59,666 bases of DNA from Lachnospiraceae bacterium (GTDB lineage: Bacteria; Bacillota; Clostridia; Lachnospirales; Lachnospiraceae), in NCBI GenBank assembly GCA_024683645.1, contig JAIKYA010000193.1:1-59666 (forward strand), in the 5' to 3' direction. Numbering within the stretch: position 1 is the stretch's first letter; the number at the start of each line of letters is the position of its first letter. Of the stretch, positions 1-8,650 are shown in pieces. A program made the translations under genes and the position numbers. The notes beneath the pieces are model-generated. The model searched no databases and was not told the DNA's origin. It was given only the letters and a program-made list of their open reading frames with translations.

Positions 1-1
1 C

Positions 2-583
2 GCAAAGCTTCACCAGAGACTGGGCACCACCATCATCTACGTTACACATGACCAGACCGAGGCTATGACACTGGGTACCAGGATCGTCGTTATGAAGGAC
101 GGTGTGGTACAGCAGGTTGATACTCCTCAGAATCTGTATGAGAAGCCGGGCAACCTCTTCGTTGCAGGTTTCATGGGATCACCTCAGATGAACTTCCTCG
201 ACGGTGTGGTTGAGATCCAGGGCGAGACTGCTTACATCAAGATCGCTGACAAGTCCATACCTCTTAATGCTGCTAAGAGCCAGAAGCTCATTCAGGGCGG
301 CTATGACGGAAAGACCGTTACCTTCGGTATCCGTCCCGAGGATGTTTACGATTCAGAGATGATGGTTGAGAGCTCACCTAACAGCACCTTCGAAGCTACC
401 ATCAGAGTATACGAGCTTCTCGGTGCAGAAGTATTCCTGTATTTCGATCTTGACGAGTTCCCTATGACCGCAAGAGTAGATCCCAGGACTACTGCTCGTC
501 CGGGCGATGTGGTTAAGTTCGCATTCGATACGGAAAAGATCCACGTATTCGATAAAGAGACCGAAATGACCATCACCAACTAA
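2..583 (+). CDS. Sugar ABC transporter ATP-binding protein (MalK/UgpC/MsmK type), 3' part only
   Basis: Open frame from the window edge; AKLHQRLGTTIIYVTHDQTEAMTLGTRIVVMKDGVVQQVDTP is the classic H-loop and downstream region of MalK-type ATPases, followed by an OB/TOBE-like C-terminus (FGIRPEDVYD). Confidence 0.93.
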   Translation, partial: AKLHQRLGTTIIYVTHDQTEAMTLGTRIVVMKDGVVQQVDTPQNLYEKPGNLFVAGFMGSPQMNFLDGVVEIQGETAYIKIADKSIPLNAAKSQKLIQGGYDGKTVTFGIRPEDVYDSEMMVESSPNSTFEATIRVYELLGAEVFLYFDLDEFPMTARVDPRTTARPGDVVKFAFDTEKIHVFDKETEMTITN

Positions 584-602
584 AAAATATTCATTAATTA
601 TG

Positions 603-633
603 AAGGATGCGGGGTTGCCCCGCATCCTTTTTT
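603..633 (+). terminator. Rho-independent terminator of the ABC transporter gene
   Basis: Perfect 12-bp stem AAGGATGCGGGG / TTG loop / CCCCGCATCCTT followed by a T run, 20 nt after the stop codon. Confidence 0.95.
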
Positions 634-730
634 ATGTTAGAATATCATTTGAGGGGTTTAGCAAAAGATGAGGACACGAAAAAGCCGGTCTGGTTTTTCG
701 GGTTATATCCATGGATGGAGGAGAAGGTAA

Positions 731-2443
731 GTGAATAAAGGAAAGAATATAGACCTCACGCTCAAAGAGATATCCCGTCAGAAAGAAAGCCCCAAGAGCC
801 TATATATATTGTTTATACTGTGTTACGTCGTTATTTCCGCTTATGTGATCAGAGTGGCAAAGAGTTCCGGAGTCTTCATGATCGCGGGACAGGCAGTGCC
901 TTTGTCAAATTTCGCGGGAGTATTAACTTCTTTTGCAAATATCTTTATAGTAAGTCTTGTGATCTTTTTCAGGAAGGTCGGTTTTTTTACGGCACTGGTC
1001 ATGGTTATAGCGCAGATCCCGCTCTGGTACATGAATATCGTGGTAATACACAACTATTCAGCGATCCCAGGAATGTTTACAACGGTTTTTGCGCTGGTAA
1101 CGAGCTTTATCATATTTATCAATCAGCTCAGAGTAGCTAAATATCAGGCGGGGATGCAGATGCAGGTGGTGACGGATAACCTGACGAAGCTTCCGAACCG
1201 CTTTGCCTGCGGAGAACTCTTAAACGATCTGGTTCAGAAAAAAGAGTCTTTTGCCGTAGTATCGGTGGACATCAACAATTTTAAGAGTATTAACGAAACC
1301 ATGGGGCACGAAGCCGGCAACACCGTGCTTACGACCGTAGCAAAAAGGTGGAAGGATCTGGCGGACTCCTGGACGACCGGTACGACCGATTTTGTCGGAC
1401 GCTACGGCGGGGATGAGTATCTGATAGTCATCAGGGGTTACGAGAAGGAAGAAGATATAATAAAGAGTATTAAGGCATATAAGTCCGAGCTTGAGGAAAA
1501 GATAACAATAGATGACTGTGATTTTTTTATGACGGCAAGCATCGGATATGCCCTGTTTCCGGAGGATGCCGACAGCAAGGCGCTGGTACTTTCACATGCA
1601 GACCTTGCGATGCATGAGATGAAACTCAAGCAGAGCGATGCCATACAGCGCTTCACCAGGGAAATGTCAAATGTTGAAAAGATCGTTGAGATAGAGAGAA
1701 AACTCCGTTCGGCACTTGAAAATGATCATGTAATGAGCTATCTTCAGCCGCAGTTTGACATAGAGCATAAACTCAGGGGGTATGAGGCACTGGCCAGGAT
1801 AAAGGATGAGGACGGCAGTTTTATCCCGCCCATCGATTTTATCCCTGTGGCAGAACAGACCGGACTTATCGATCAGGTGGATCTGAGAGTATTTGAGAAA
1901 GCAGCCGAATTCTTCGGCAGAGTGATAAAACAGATCGATCACGAGATAACGCTCAGCATAAATGTATCCGTGAGACATCTGATGAAGAACAGTTTTGTCG
2001 AAGAGATCACAGGCATTATGAAGAAGTATGAGATCCCTGCAAGGCAGCTGGAGATAGAGATCACGGAATCCATAATGATAGATTCCTATGAGAAAGCGCT
2101 GGAGCGTATCAATGCAGTAAAAGAGATGGGGATCAGGATAGCGATCGATGACTTCGGTACCGGGTATTCGTCGCTCAGCTATCTGAACAGTTTCCCGGCG
2201 GATCTTTTAAAGGTAGATAAATCATTTATAGATGTAATGAATGACAGCGATTCCTCAAAGCAGTATGTTGCAACCATCATCACCATAGGGCATATCCTTA
2301 ATCTTGAGGTGATATCCGAGGGTGTGGAGACTGATGAGCAGTTAAAGACGCTGGAATCGGTAGGCTGCGACTACATACAGGGGTATTTCTGGGGCAAGCC
2401 CCTGCCGCCCGAGGAAGCGGAAAAAGTGGCACTGGCTTCGTAA
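731..2443 (+). CDS. Membrane GGDEF-EAL dual-domain cyclic-di-GMP protein
   Basis: N-terminal TM helices; GRYGGDEYLIV (GGDEF-type motif), YEALARIK (EAL), IDDFGTGYSSLSYLNSFPADLLKVDKSF; GTG start in the ORF track. Confidence 0.92.
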   Translation: MNKGKNIDLTLKEISRQKESPKSLYILFILCYVVISAYVIRVAKSSGVFMIAGQAVPLSNFAGVLTSFANIFIVSLVIFFRKVGFFTALVMVIAQIPLWYMNIVVIHNYSAIPGMFTTVFALVTSFIIFINQLRVAKYQAGMQMQVVTDNLTKLPNRFACGELLNDLVQKKESFAVVSVDINNFKSINETMGHEAGNTVLTTVAKRWKDLADSWTTGTTDFVGRYGGDEYLIVIRGYEKEEDIIKSIKAYKSELEEKITIDDCDFFMTASIGYALFPEDADSKALVLSHADLAMHEMKLKQSDAIQRFTREMSNVEKIVEIERKLRSALENDHVMSYLQPQFDIEHKLRGYEALARIKDEDGSFIPPIDFIPVAEQTGLIDQVDLRVFEKAAEFFGRVIKQIDHEITLSINVSVRHLMKNSFVEEITGIMKKYEIPARQLEIEITESIMIDSYEKALERINAVKEMGIRIAIDDFGTGYSSLSYLNSFPADLLKVDKSFIDVMNDSDSSKQYVATIITIGHILNLEVISEGVETDEQLKTLESVGCDYIQGYFWGKPLPPEEAEKVALAS

Positions 2444-2456
2444 CGGTTTGGATGGA

Positions 2457-3320
2457 ATGAGCAGAAAAAATGACAAAAACAAATATACGGTCACCGATCA
2501 TGAAGGGCGTGAGGTGGCTGTAATCGATAAAGGGGATTTCGAACTGTTCCTGCGTACCCGGTCGGGCGCGGACAGCAGAGAAGCCTTTTTTTCGGATCTT
2601 ATAAAAGGCGGGCTTTCGGCTCAGACGATCGCGAAAAGATGTGATGCTCTTTGTATCGACAGGGAAGTACAGAGACGTATCTATCTTGTCAGGATCAAGA
2701 ATCCTGCGCAGCTTTCTGCGGCGATGGAGGTCATAGGACAGATATTTGCCGACAGCGAGGAGGACGTTTCTTTTGAAAACGCTGCAGACGAGATAGTCCT
2801 TGTTTCGTCTGTCAAAGGCAGGAAGGATATGAGTTCGCCTTCGGATAAGGCAGATCTTATCGTGAGTATGATCAATACGGAGCTCATGGAAGAACTCAGA
2901 GTCTCCTACAGCAAGCCCTTCGGAGAACCTGCGGATGCAGCTGCAGCATATATGCAGGCGAAGCTCTCGATGGAGATAGGGCTGCTTTTTTATGAAGACA
3001 GGCTGGTGTGCGGTTATGACGAGCTGGGACTGGGACGTCTCATATACAGGCTTGATATAAATGACTGCGAAGACTTCATGGAGGAGCATTTCGGCGAGAA
3101 GAAAAAAATGCGTCTGAGCGAGGATGAACTAGCGATGGCCGGAAGATTTCTTGAGAACGGCCTGAATTTGTCCGAGACGGCAAGGGATCTTTTCATGCAC
3201 AGGAACACTCTTGTGTATCACCTCGAAAAAATACAGAAAAAAACGGGACTGGATGTCAGAAAGTTTGATGATGCCGTTATTTTTAAGATCGCTCTTATGG
3301 TAGAGCGGAGACTGGGCTGA
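2457..3320 (+). CDS. PucR/CdaR-family transcriptional regulator with C-terminal helix-turn-helix
   Basis: C-terminus LSETARDLFMHRNTLVYHLEKIQKKTGLDVRKFDDAVIFKIALMV matches the PucR HTH. ORF track starts at TTG 2448; ATG at 2457 preferred. Confidence 0.85.
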   Translation: MSRKNDKNKYTVTDHEGREVAVIDKGDFELFLRTRSGADSREAFFSDLIKGGLSAQTIAKRCDALCIDREVQRRIYLVRIKNPAQLSAAMEVIGQIFADSEEDVSFENAADEIVLVSSVKGRKDMSSPSDKADLIVSMINTELMEELRVSYSKPFGEPADAAAAYMQAKLSMEIGLLFYEDRLVCGYDELGLGRLIYRLDINDCEDFMEEHFGEKKKMRLSEDELAMAGRFLENGLNLSETARDLFMHRNTLVYHLEKIQKKTGLDVRKFDDAVIFKIALMVERRLG

Positions 3321-3325
3321 AGGAT

Positions 3326-3868
3326 ATGGCCGGGAAAAGGGAAAGACGGTATCTCAGAAAACTGGAAAAGGAAAAGCTCCTGAAGGAAGAAGCATTGAAA
3401 CAGGAGAAGCTTGACATCAAGTTTATGAAGCTTGCTCTTTTGCAGGCCGAAAAAGCTGCGCTTCTGCAGGAAGTCCCTATAGGCTGTGTGATAGTTCATG
3501 AGGGCCGAGTGATAGCCAGAGGCTATAACCGAAGGAATTCGGACCGGAGTGTGCTGGCACATGCCGAGGTCAGTGCCATAAGGAAGGCTGCAAAAAAACT
3601 GGGGGACTGGAGACTGGAAGAGTGTACGCTCTATGTCACGCTGGAACCCTGCCAGATGTGTGCCGGTGCGATAGTGCAGGCCAGGATACCCAGGGTGGTG
3701 ATGGGCTGCATGAATCCCAAAGCCGGCTGCGGAGGGTCGGTGCTGAACATTCTGCAGATGAAGGAGTTCAATCACCGCTGCGAGGTGACACGCGGTATAC
3801 TGGAAGAAGAATGCAGCGGGATACTGAGCTCTTTTTTTGCAAAACTCAGAGTCGGAGAGAGATCATAA
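3326..3868 (+). CDS. tadA: tRNA-specific adenosine deaminase
   Basis: HAEVSAIRKAAKKLGDWRLEECTLYVTLEPCQMCAGAIVQARIPRVVMG: HAE and PCxxC zinc deaminase motifs; about 34-aa K/E-rich N-terminal extension; upstream of SRP RNA, as is common in Firmicutes. Confidence 0.93.
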   Translation: MAGKRERRYLRKLEKEKLLKEEALKQEKLDIKFMKLALLQAEKAALLQEVPIGCVIVHEGRVIARGYNRRNSDRSVLAHAEVSAIRKAAKKLGDWRLEECTLYVTLEPCQMCAGAIVQARIPRVVMGCMNPKAGCGGSVLNILQMKEFNHRCEVTRGILEEECSGILSSFFAKLRVGERS

Positions 3869-3880
3869 ACGGCCGGGAAT

Positions 3881-3909
3881 TTGACATGCAGGCATAAGTT
3901 GGGTATACT
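3881..3909 (+). promoter_or_regulatory. Sigma-70-type promoter for SRP RNA: TTGACA-17 bp-TATACT
   Basis: TTGACA 3881-3886, 17-bp spacer, TATACT 3904-3909; predicted TSS about 3916, just before the SRP RNA. Confidence 0.85.
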
Positions 3910-3915
3910 TGTGTG

Positions 3916-4085
3916 TGCCGGCATGGCAGCCCTGTGTGGGGGAATGTTGATATCCGGGTCTTGCGCAATATGTGCCTGCGAACCGTGTCAGGGTGGGAAC
4001 GCAGCAGCACTAAGCAGGATTTCGTATGTGCCGCAAGGGCGCCTGGATGGAGTTCACTCGTGCAGACAGCGCATGCCGGTTTTTA
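3916..4085 (+). ncRNA. ffs: Bacterial signal recognition particle RNA (core about 3950-4056; outer limits approximate)
   Basis: TGTCAGGGTGGGAACGCAGCAGCACTAAG...GTATGTGCCGCAAGGGCGCCTGG. Same layout as UCAGG-UCC-GGAA-GGA-AGCAGC with a covarying stem GUG-GGAA-CGC; CCGGGTCTTGCG pairs with CGCAAGGGCGCCTGG; outer CCGGCATG (3919-3926) can pair with CATGCCGG (4073-4080), which is followed by TTTTT. Confidence 0.93.
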
Positions 4086-4207
4086 TGTGAAATCGAAGAC
4101 GGCAAACATGTGAGAGCCAGTTAGCAAATGCCTGAGAGCCGATGATCGGATTTCTGCAAACATATGGGACAAAAGTGTTCAAATGACCGCAAACATGCGT
4201 GCGCCGG

Positions 4208-4339
4208 GGATCAAATGGCTGCAAGCGGCTGTGCCGCTTGGTGCTATTGCATGAAAACCGTCCCGGCAAACCGTGTTTGCCGGAGCGGTTTATCATGCAA
4301 TATAGCCCTACGATCGAAGATCGTTGGGCCATTTGATCC
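4208..4339 (+). ncRNA. Putative structured leader RNA element, cloverleaf-like nested inverted repeats
   Basis: Outer stem GGATCAAATGGC (4208-4219)/GCCATTTGATCC (4328-4339) enclosing three hairpins: CAAGCGGC-TGT-GCCGCTTG (4222-4240); a long imperfect hairpin 4243-4306 with core CCGGCAAAC-CGT-GTTTGCCGG; and ACGATC-GAA-GATCGT (4310-4324). Confidence 0.7.
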
Positions 4340-4384
4340 TGCCAGGTTCCCGCCGGCCATTTGCCTGTATCGGAGAATGTATAA

Positions 4385-6346
4385 ATGTTAGCCATACTGT
4401 ACATCTTTTTTTGCATATTTACGGGCGCCCTGCTGATCTGGTGTGTCATCCCGTCGATACAGACGGCTGCCGGAACCGATATAAGAGGTCGCGAGACAGG
4501 GCTGCCCTGGTGGAGCGTGACTCTTCCCGCGGCCTATATCACCGGCAGTGTTGCTGTCGGCTGGGCTGTATATGTTTTTTCATATCTGCGTATGCACTTT
4601 CATCCGGAAACGGAGCACCCTCTGATCTTCGGGAACAGCTTCGCCTTTCTGTTTTTTTTCCTGACCGATGTGATCCTTTTTATACTGATCAGAAAAAGGG
4701 GAAGGCTTTCTTTTCCTTCTTATGATCCGCTGAAAAAGCATCTGACGGTCTGTATCCTGTGGGGCGGACTTGCAGGCTTTCTGCTGTTTTTCTTTTATCG
4801 GACTTTTCATATCGCTGATGATGAACTGAAAGTCGGCCTGTCCGTGTTCAGCGATTTTGCGACCCATATCGGGATGGAGAGAAGCTTCTCGCTCGGCAAT
4901 AACTTTCCGACAGCCTATTCGCACTATGCCGGCAGCGATATCAGGTATCATTTCATGTATCAGTTTATGATGGGAAATCTCGAGTTTCTGGGCCTGCGTA
5001 TAGACCATGCCTTTAATCTTCCGTCCTTTCTCGGCATGATGAGCCTTTGCATGCTTTTGTATGTTTATGCATGCAAGCTTTCCGGGAAAAGGAGTGTCGG
5101 GGTGCCGGCTGTGGTGTTCCTTCTGTTCAGATCTTCTCCGAGCTTTTTTAAATGGCTCGCCGGGCTTAAACCCGGTGAGAATTTTCTTGAAATCCTTAAG
5201 GACAGAAGAGAGTTCTGGTCATATACGGATAAGGAAAACTGGGGACTCTGGAATCTGAAGGTATATATGAACCAGAGACACCTGGCGATGGCTATGGCTT
5301 TTGTGCTCGTGCTTCTCATACTGTGGACCCCGTGCATAAAAAGTCTTAAGGGAAGATACGACAGAAAAACGGCGTTATGTATGGCGCTCTTTTCGGGTAT
5401 AATGCTCGGAGCCATGTCTTTCTGGAACGGAGCCATGGTGATAGGTGCACTGGCGATACTATTTGTGCTCGCGCTTTTTTCGGACAACAAGCCTGCATTT
5501 CTGCTGCTGGCCGCCTGCGCCGTGCTGATATCCGTGTTTACCAGTCGTTTCTTTATAAACGGATCCGCAGTGAGTCCTTCGTTTCATTACGGCTTTCTGG
5601 CGGAAAATGCCACGGTCTTCGGAACTGCAGACTACATGCTAAAGCTTTCCGGTTTGCTGCCGATCCTTGTTGCGGTATGTTTTGTGATATACGGATATCA
5701 TGAAAGAGTACTGATACTGGCATTTTCGGCTCCGCTTATACTGGCTTTCACGCTATCCCTTACGGTAGATATCACGGTAGGGCATAAGTATGTGATGCTC
5801 ACACTGAATCTTTTCGGCATCTTCGCGGCCATGCTGCTGCATGCGATGTGGAAACAAAAGACCGCGGTCAGGGTAAGTGCTGTGATACTGGCGCTTATAC
5901 TGACTGCGACCGGGCTTATGGAGACCCGCATACTTTATAATCTGGATAAAGGCTCGCTGGATTTTGAAAATGATGACCCGCTGGTCAGATGGATAGAGGA
6001 TAACAGTGATTCAAAGGATCTTTGGCTGACGGCACCCTGTTCACTTGACAGACCGGTACTGGCGGGAGCCATGCTGTACTACGGCTGGCCTTATTACGCC
6101 TGGTCTGCGGGCTATGATACCGGATACCGTGAAAACATCTGCAGGGAGATATACTCCACGACGGATCCGGCGCGCAGGGAGGAACTGCTGGCTGCCGAGG
6201 GCATACGCTTTATCATAGTTGATAAAGAAGCAAGGGATTATTATGATGTGTTTGAAGCGGGAATAGCCGGGGCTTATACAGCCGTGTATACGGAAGGTGA
6301 TGGTGAAGAGCGTCTCACCGTATACGAGAGAGGACAGAGATACTGA
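4385..6346 (+). CDS. Polytopic membrane protein, GT-C/DUF2298-like
   Basis: Many TM helices with a soluble C-terminus; HYAGSDIRYHFMYQFMMG; C-terminus (DPARREELLAAEGIRFIIVDKEARDYY) resembles that of the next gene; GGAG upstream of the ATG. Confidence 0.7.
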   Translation: MLAILYIFFCIFTGALLIWCVIPSIQTAAGTDIRGRETGLPWWSVTLPAAYITGSVAVGWAVYVFSYLRMHFHPETEHPLIFGNSFAFLFFFLTDVILFILIRKRGRLSFPSYDPLKKHLTVCILWGGLAGFLLFFFYRTFHIADDELKVGLSVFSDFATHIGMERSFSLGNNFPTAYSHYAGSDIRYHFMYQFMMGNLEFLGLRIDHAFNLPSFLGMMSLCMLLYVYACKLSGKRSVGVPAVVFLLFRSSPSFFKWLAGLKPGENFLEILKDRREFWSYTDKENWGLWNLKVYMNQRHLAMAMAFVLVLLILWTPCIKSLKGRYDRKTALCMALFSGIMLGAMSFWNGAMVIGALAILFVLALFSDNKPAFLLLAACAVLISVFTSRFFINGSAVSPSFHYGFLAENATVFGTADYMLKLSGLLPILVAVCFVIYGYHERVLILAFSAPLILAFTLSLTVDITVGHKYVMLTLNLFGIFAAMLLHAMWKQKTAVRVSAVILALILTATGLMETRILYNLDKGSLDFENDDPLVRWIEDNSDSKDLWLTAPCSLDRPVLAGAMLYYGWPYYAWSAGYDTGYRENICREIYSTTDPARREELLAAEGIRFIIVDKEARDYYDVFEAGIAGAYTAVYTEGDGEERLTVYERGQRY

Positions 6347-6391
6347 TCCGGAGGAGATGTATTATCCCGTAGGATCGGAGCGGAGGATGAG

Positions 6392-8593
6392 ATGAACGAA
6401 AAAGACGATCTTTCATGGTTATGGGCCATATTGCTGGCGGCATGCCTTATGGCAGGAGCAGTTCTGCTCGGTAACGATATGCTCGCCGTCCTTAAATGGT
6501 ACGCAGTGCTGCTGATCGGCACCCTGGTGTTTTATCCCTTTGCAGCATGGCTGTTTAAAGGCTTCGGAGACGTGGCATGGTTTTTTGCAAAGCTCTGCGG
6601 ATTTATGATACCGGGTTACCTTGTGTGGGTTTTATGCTCGGTAAAACTGATAAAGTTCGGAAACATAAGCTGTATCGCAGCCCTCTTAATCTGTGTGGTG
6701 ATCCTGTACGGTATCATGCATTTTAAAAAGAACGCTTCGCCCTTCTCGCCGTATAAAGGAGGCGGGATGGCCGCGGTGTTTAAAAGAGAGCTTCTCTTTG
6801 CTGCGGCTCTCACGGGATATATGTATATAAGGGCTTTTTCGCCGGCGGCTTTCGGGACCGAGAGGATGATGGATTACAGCTTTATGCAGAGCATGTTTGA
6901 AAGCTCTTATTTTCCGCCCGAAGACGTGTGGTTTGCCGGGATCCCGTTAAACTACTATTATTTCGGCCAGTATATCTTTACCTATCTTACAAAGCTTTCA
7001 TTTAATACGGTCAATGCCGGATACAACCTTTCGCTGGGAACCTGTTTTGCGCTCTGTCTGTCACTGGCCTATTCCATGGGCTATGCCCTTATGGAAAAGA
7101 AGGGAAGGGCAAAAGCCATGGCCGGGACCATAGGCGTGCTGGCGCTCATGTTTGCCTCAAACATGCACTTCGTTATCTTTTACAAACTTGTCCCCATGCT
7201 CAGGGAGATACTGGGGATAAGCGGAGAGTATAAGGATTACTGGTATCCTGATTCCACAAGGTATATAGGGTATAATCCGGATGTGGCGGATAAGACGGCG
7301 CATGAGTTCCCGGCATATTCGTTTATACTCGGGGATCTCCATGCCCACGTGATAAACATATTTGTGGTGCTGGCCATACTGGGGCTTTCGCTTTCGTATC
7401 TTAAGAGAAGAGAAGCTTTTGCGGAAAAAAAAGGCGGTATAAAAGATGTTATTGCGGATCGATGCGTGTGGGCAGTCGGTTTCCTGACAGGCATATGTTC
7501 GATGGAGAATGCCTGGGATTTCCCCATATATTTCGTGGTAGCAGGAGCGGTGATACTGTATGCAAATATAATAAGCTTAAAAAAAGTGACGGATGTTGTC
7601 TGCGCAACTCTTATTCAGGGCGCTTTAGTGCTGCTTACTGCCGTGCTGATCTCGCTGCCGTTCTCCCTGCGTTTTGATGCAATGGTCGACGGCATAGGAA
7701 AATGTACGGAGCATTCGAGATTCTACCAGCTTGTGATACTCTGGGGAATGCCGGTGATACTGCTTATAAGTTTTGTCCTGTCATTAAGGAATAAGCTGCG
7801 TGCGGCAGGGAAAAATCCGGTATTTTCGCATATCACTTCGGAAGATGTATTTACGGTACTTATCGGCTTATGTGCTCTGGGACTTGTGATCATCCCCGAG
7901 ATAATATATGTCAAGGACATATACGGGGGAAGCTATAAGAGATTCAATACGATGTTTAAGCTGACCTATCAGTCATTCATACTCTTTGCCATCATGCAGG
8001 CACATATAATAAGCTCCTATCTTACGGCATCCGCCGGAAGCGCAAAAAGAAAGGGCGGCATAGCCGGACTTATACTCCTGCTGCTTTGCTGCGGATATTT
8101 TCCGGTGGCTGTGAAGATGGGCATAGGGAAGATCGGTACGGAAGGAGAGTTCAAAGGCATAGATGCTACCGGCTATGCATATGAGGAATGTCCGGCTGAT
8201 GCGCCGGCCATAGAGTGGATAAAAGAGAGAACGGAGCGGGGTAGTGTGATACTGGAGGCGAACGGAGACAGTTACACCATTTACAACAGGGTATCGACGC
8301 TCACCGGCAGACCCACAGTGCTGGGGTGGCGTACACATGAGTGGCTGTGGCAGAACGATCCCGATGTAGTGGATGAGAGGGCCGATGATATATGGGATAT
8401 ATATTGCGGGACGGATCCTTCGAGGATAAGAGAGCTGCTCTTAAAATACGGTGTGGATTATATCTTCATCGGAAGCTGCGAGTATGAGAAATATCTGCCG
8501 GAAGGAATGAACGTGGCGCTGCTTAAAAGCCTGGGAGATACAGTCTATGACGGCGGTGGAGCGGAGCCTGTGTATATAATAAAGCTGCGATGA
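6392..8593 (+). CDS. DUF2298 (YYY-type) polytopic membrane protein, putative glycosyltransferase
   Basis: IPLNYYYFGQYIFTYLTKL (YYY motif), EFPAYSFILGDLHAHVI, and C-terminal LTGRPTVLGWRTHEWLW...DPSRIRELLLKYGVDYIFIG. Confidence 0.8.
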   Translation: MNEKDDLSWLWAILLAACLMAGAVLLGNDMLAVLKWYAVLLIGTLVFYPFAAWLFKGFGDVAWFFAKLCGFMIPGYLVWVLCSVKLIKFGNISCIAALLICVVILYGIMHFKKNASPFSPYKGGGMAAVFKRELLFAAALTGYMYIRAFSPAAFGTERMMDYSFMQSMFESSYFPPEDVWFAGIPLNYYYFGQYIFTYLTKLSFNTVNAGYNLSLGTCFALCLSLAYSMGYALMEKKGRAKAMAGTIGVLALMFASNMHFVIFYKLVPMLREILGISGEYKDYWYPDSTRYIGYNPDVADKTAHEFPAYSFILGDLHAHVINIFVVLAILGLSLSYLKRREAFAEKKGGIKDVIADRCVWAVGFLTGICSMENAWDFPIYFVVAGAVILYANIISLKKVTDVVCATLIQGALVLLTAVLISLPFSLRFDAMVDGIGKCTEHSRFYQLVILWGMPVILLISFVLSLRNKLRAAGKNPVFSHITSEDVFTVLIGLCALGLVIIPEIIYVKDIYGGSYKRFNTMFKLTYQSFILFAIMQAHIISSYLTASAGSAKRKGGIAGLILLLLCCGYFPVAVKMGIGKIGTEGEFKGIDATGYAYEECPADAPAIEWIKERTERGSVILEANGDSYTIYNRVSTLTGRPTVLGWRTHEWLWQNDPDVVDERADDIWDIYCGTDPSRIRELLLKYGVDYIFIGSCEYEKYLPEGMNVALLKSLGDTVYDGGGAEPVYIIKLR

Positions 8594-8650
8594 AATTTCC
8601 CGAGCGCTGTCTCAGATACCGGGCAGCCGGGGAATTATAAGGAGGGAATC

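Noticed and set aside
655-720. c-di-GMP riboswitch before the GGDEF-EAL gene
   Set aside because: No recognisable GEMM-type core sequence in the short gap.
2298-3089. 263-aa minus-strand ORF opposite the PucR-type gene
   Set aside because: Antisense to two well-supported genes; no family resemblance.
4208-4339. Leader structure as a MITE with terminal inverted repeats
   Set aside because: No target-site duplication seen at its flanks and the interior is itself fully hairpinned; RNA function preferred, though a dispersed-repeat origin cannot be excluded without the genome.
4208-4339. Leader hairpins as intrinsic terminators
   Set aside because: None of the stems is followed by a U-tract.
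3881-4449. Small ORFs (69, 66, 131, 75 aa) across the SRP RNA and leader
   Set aside because: They overlap a clear ncRNA and a structured leader, and have no ribosome-binding site or homology pattern.
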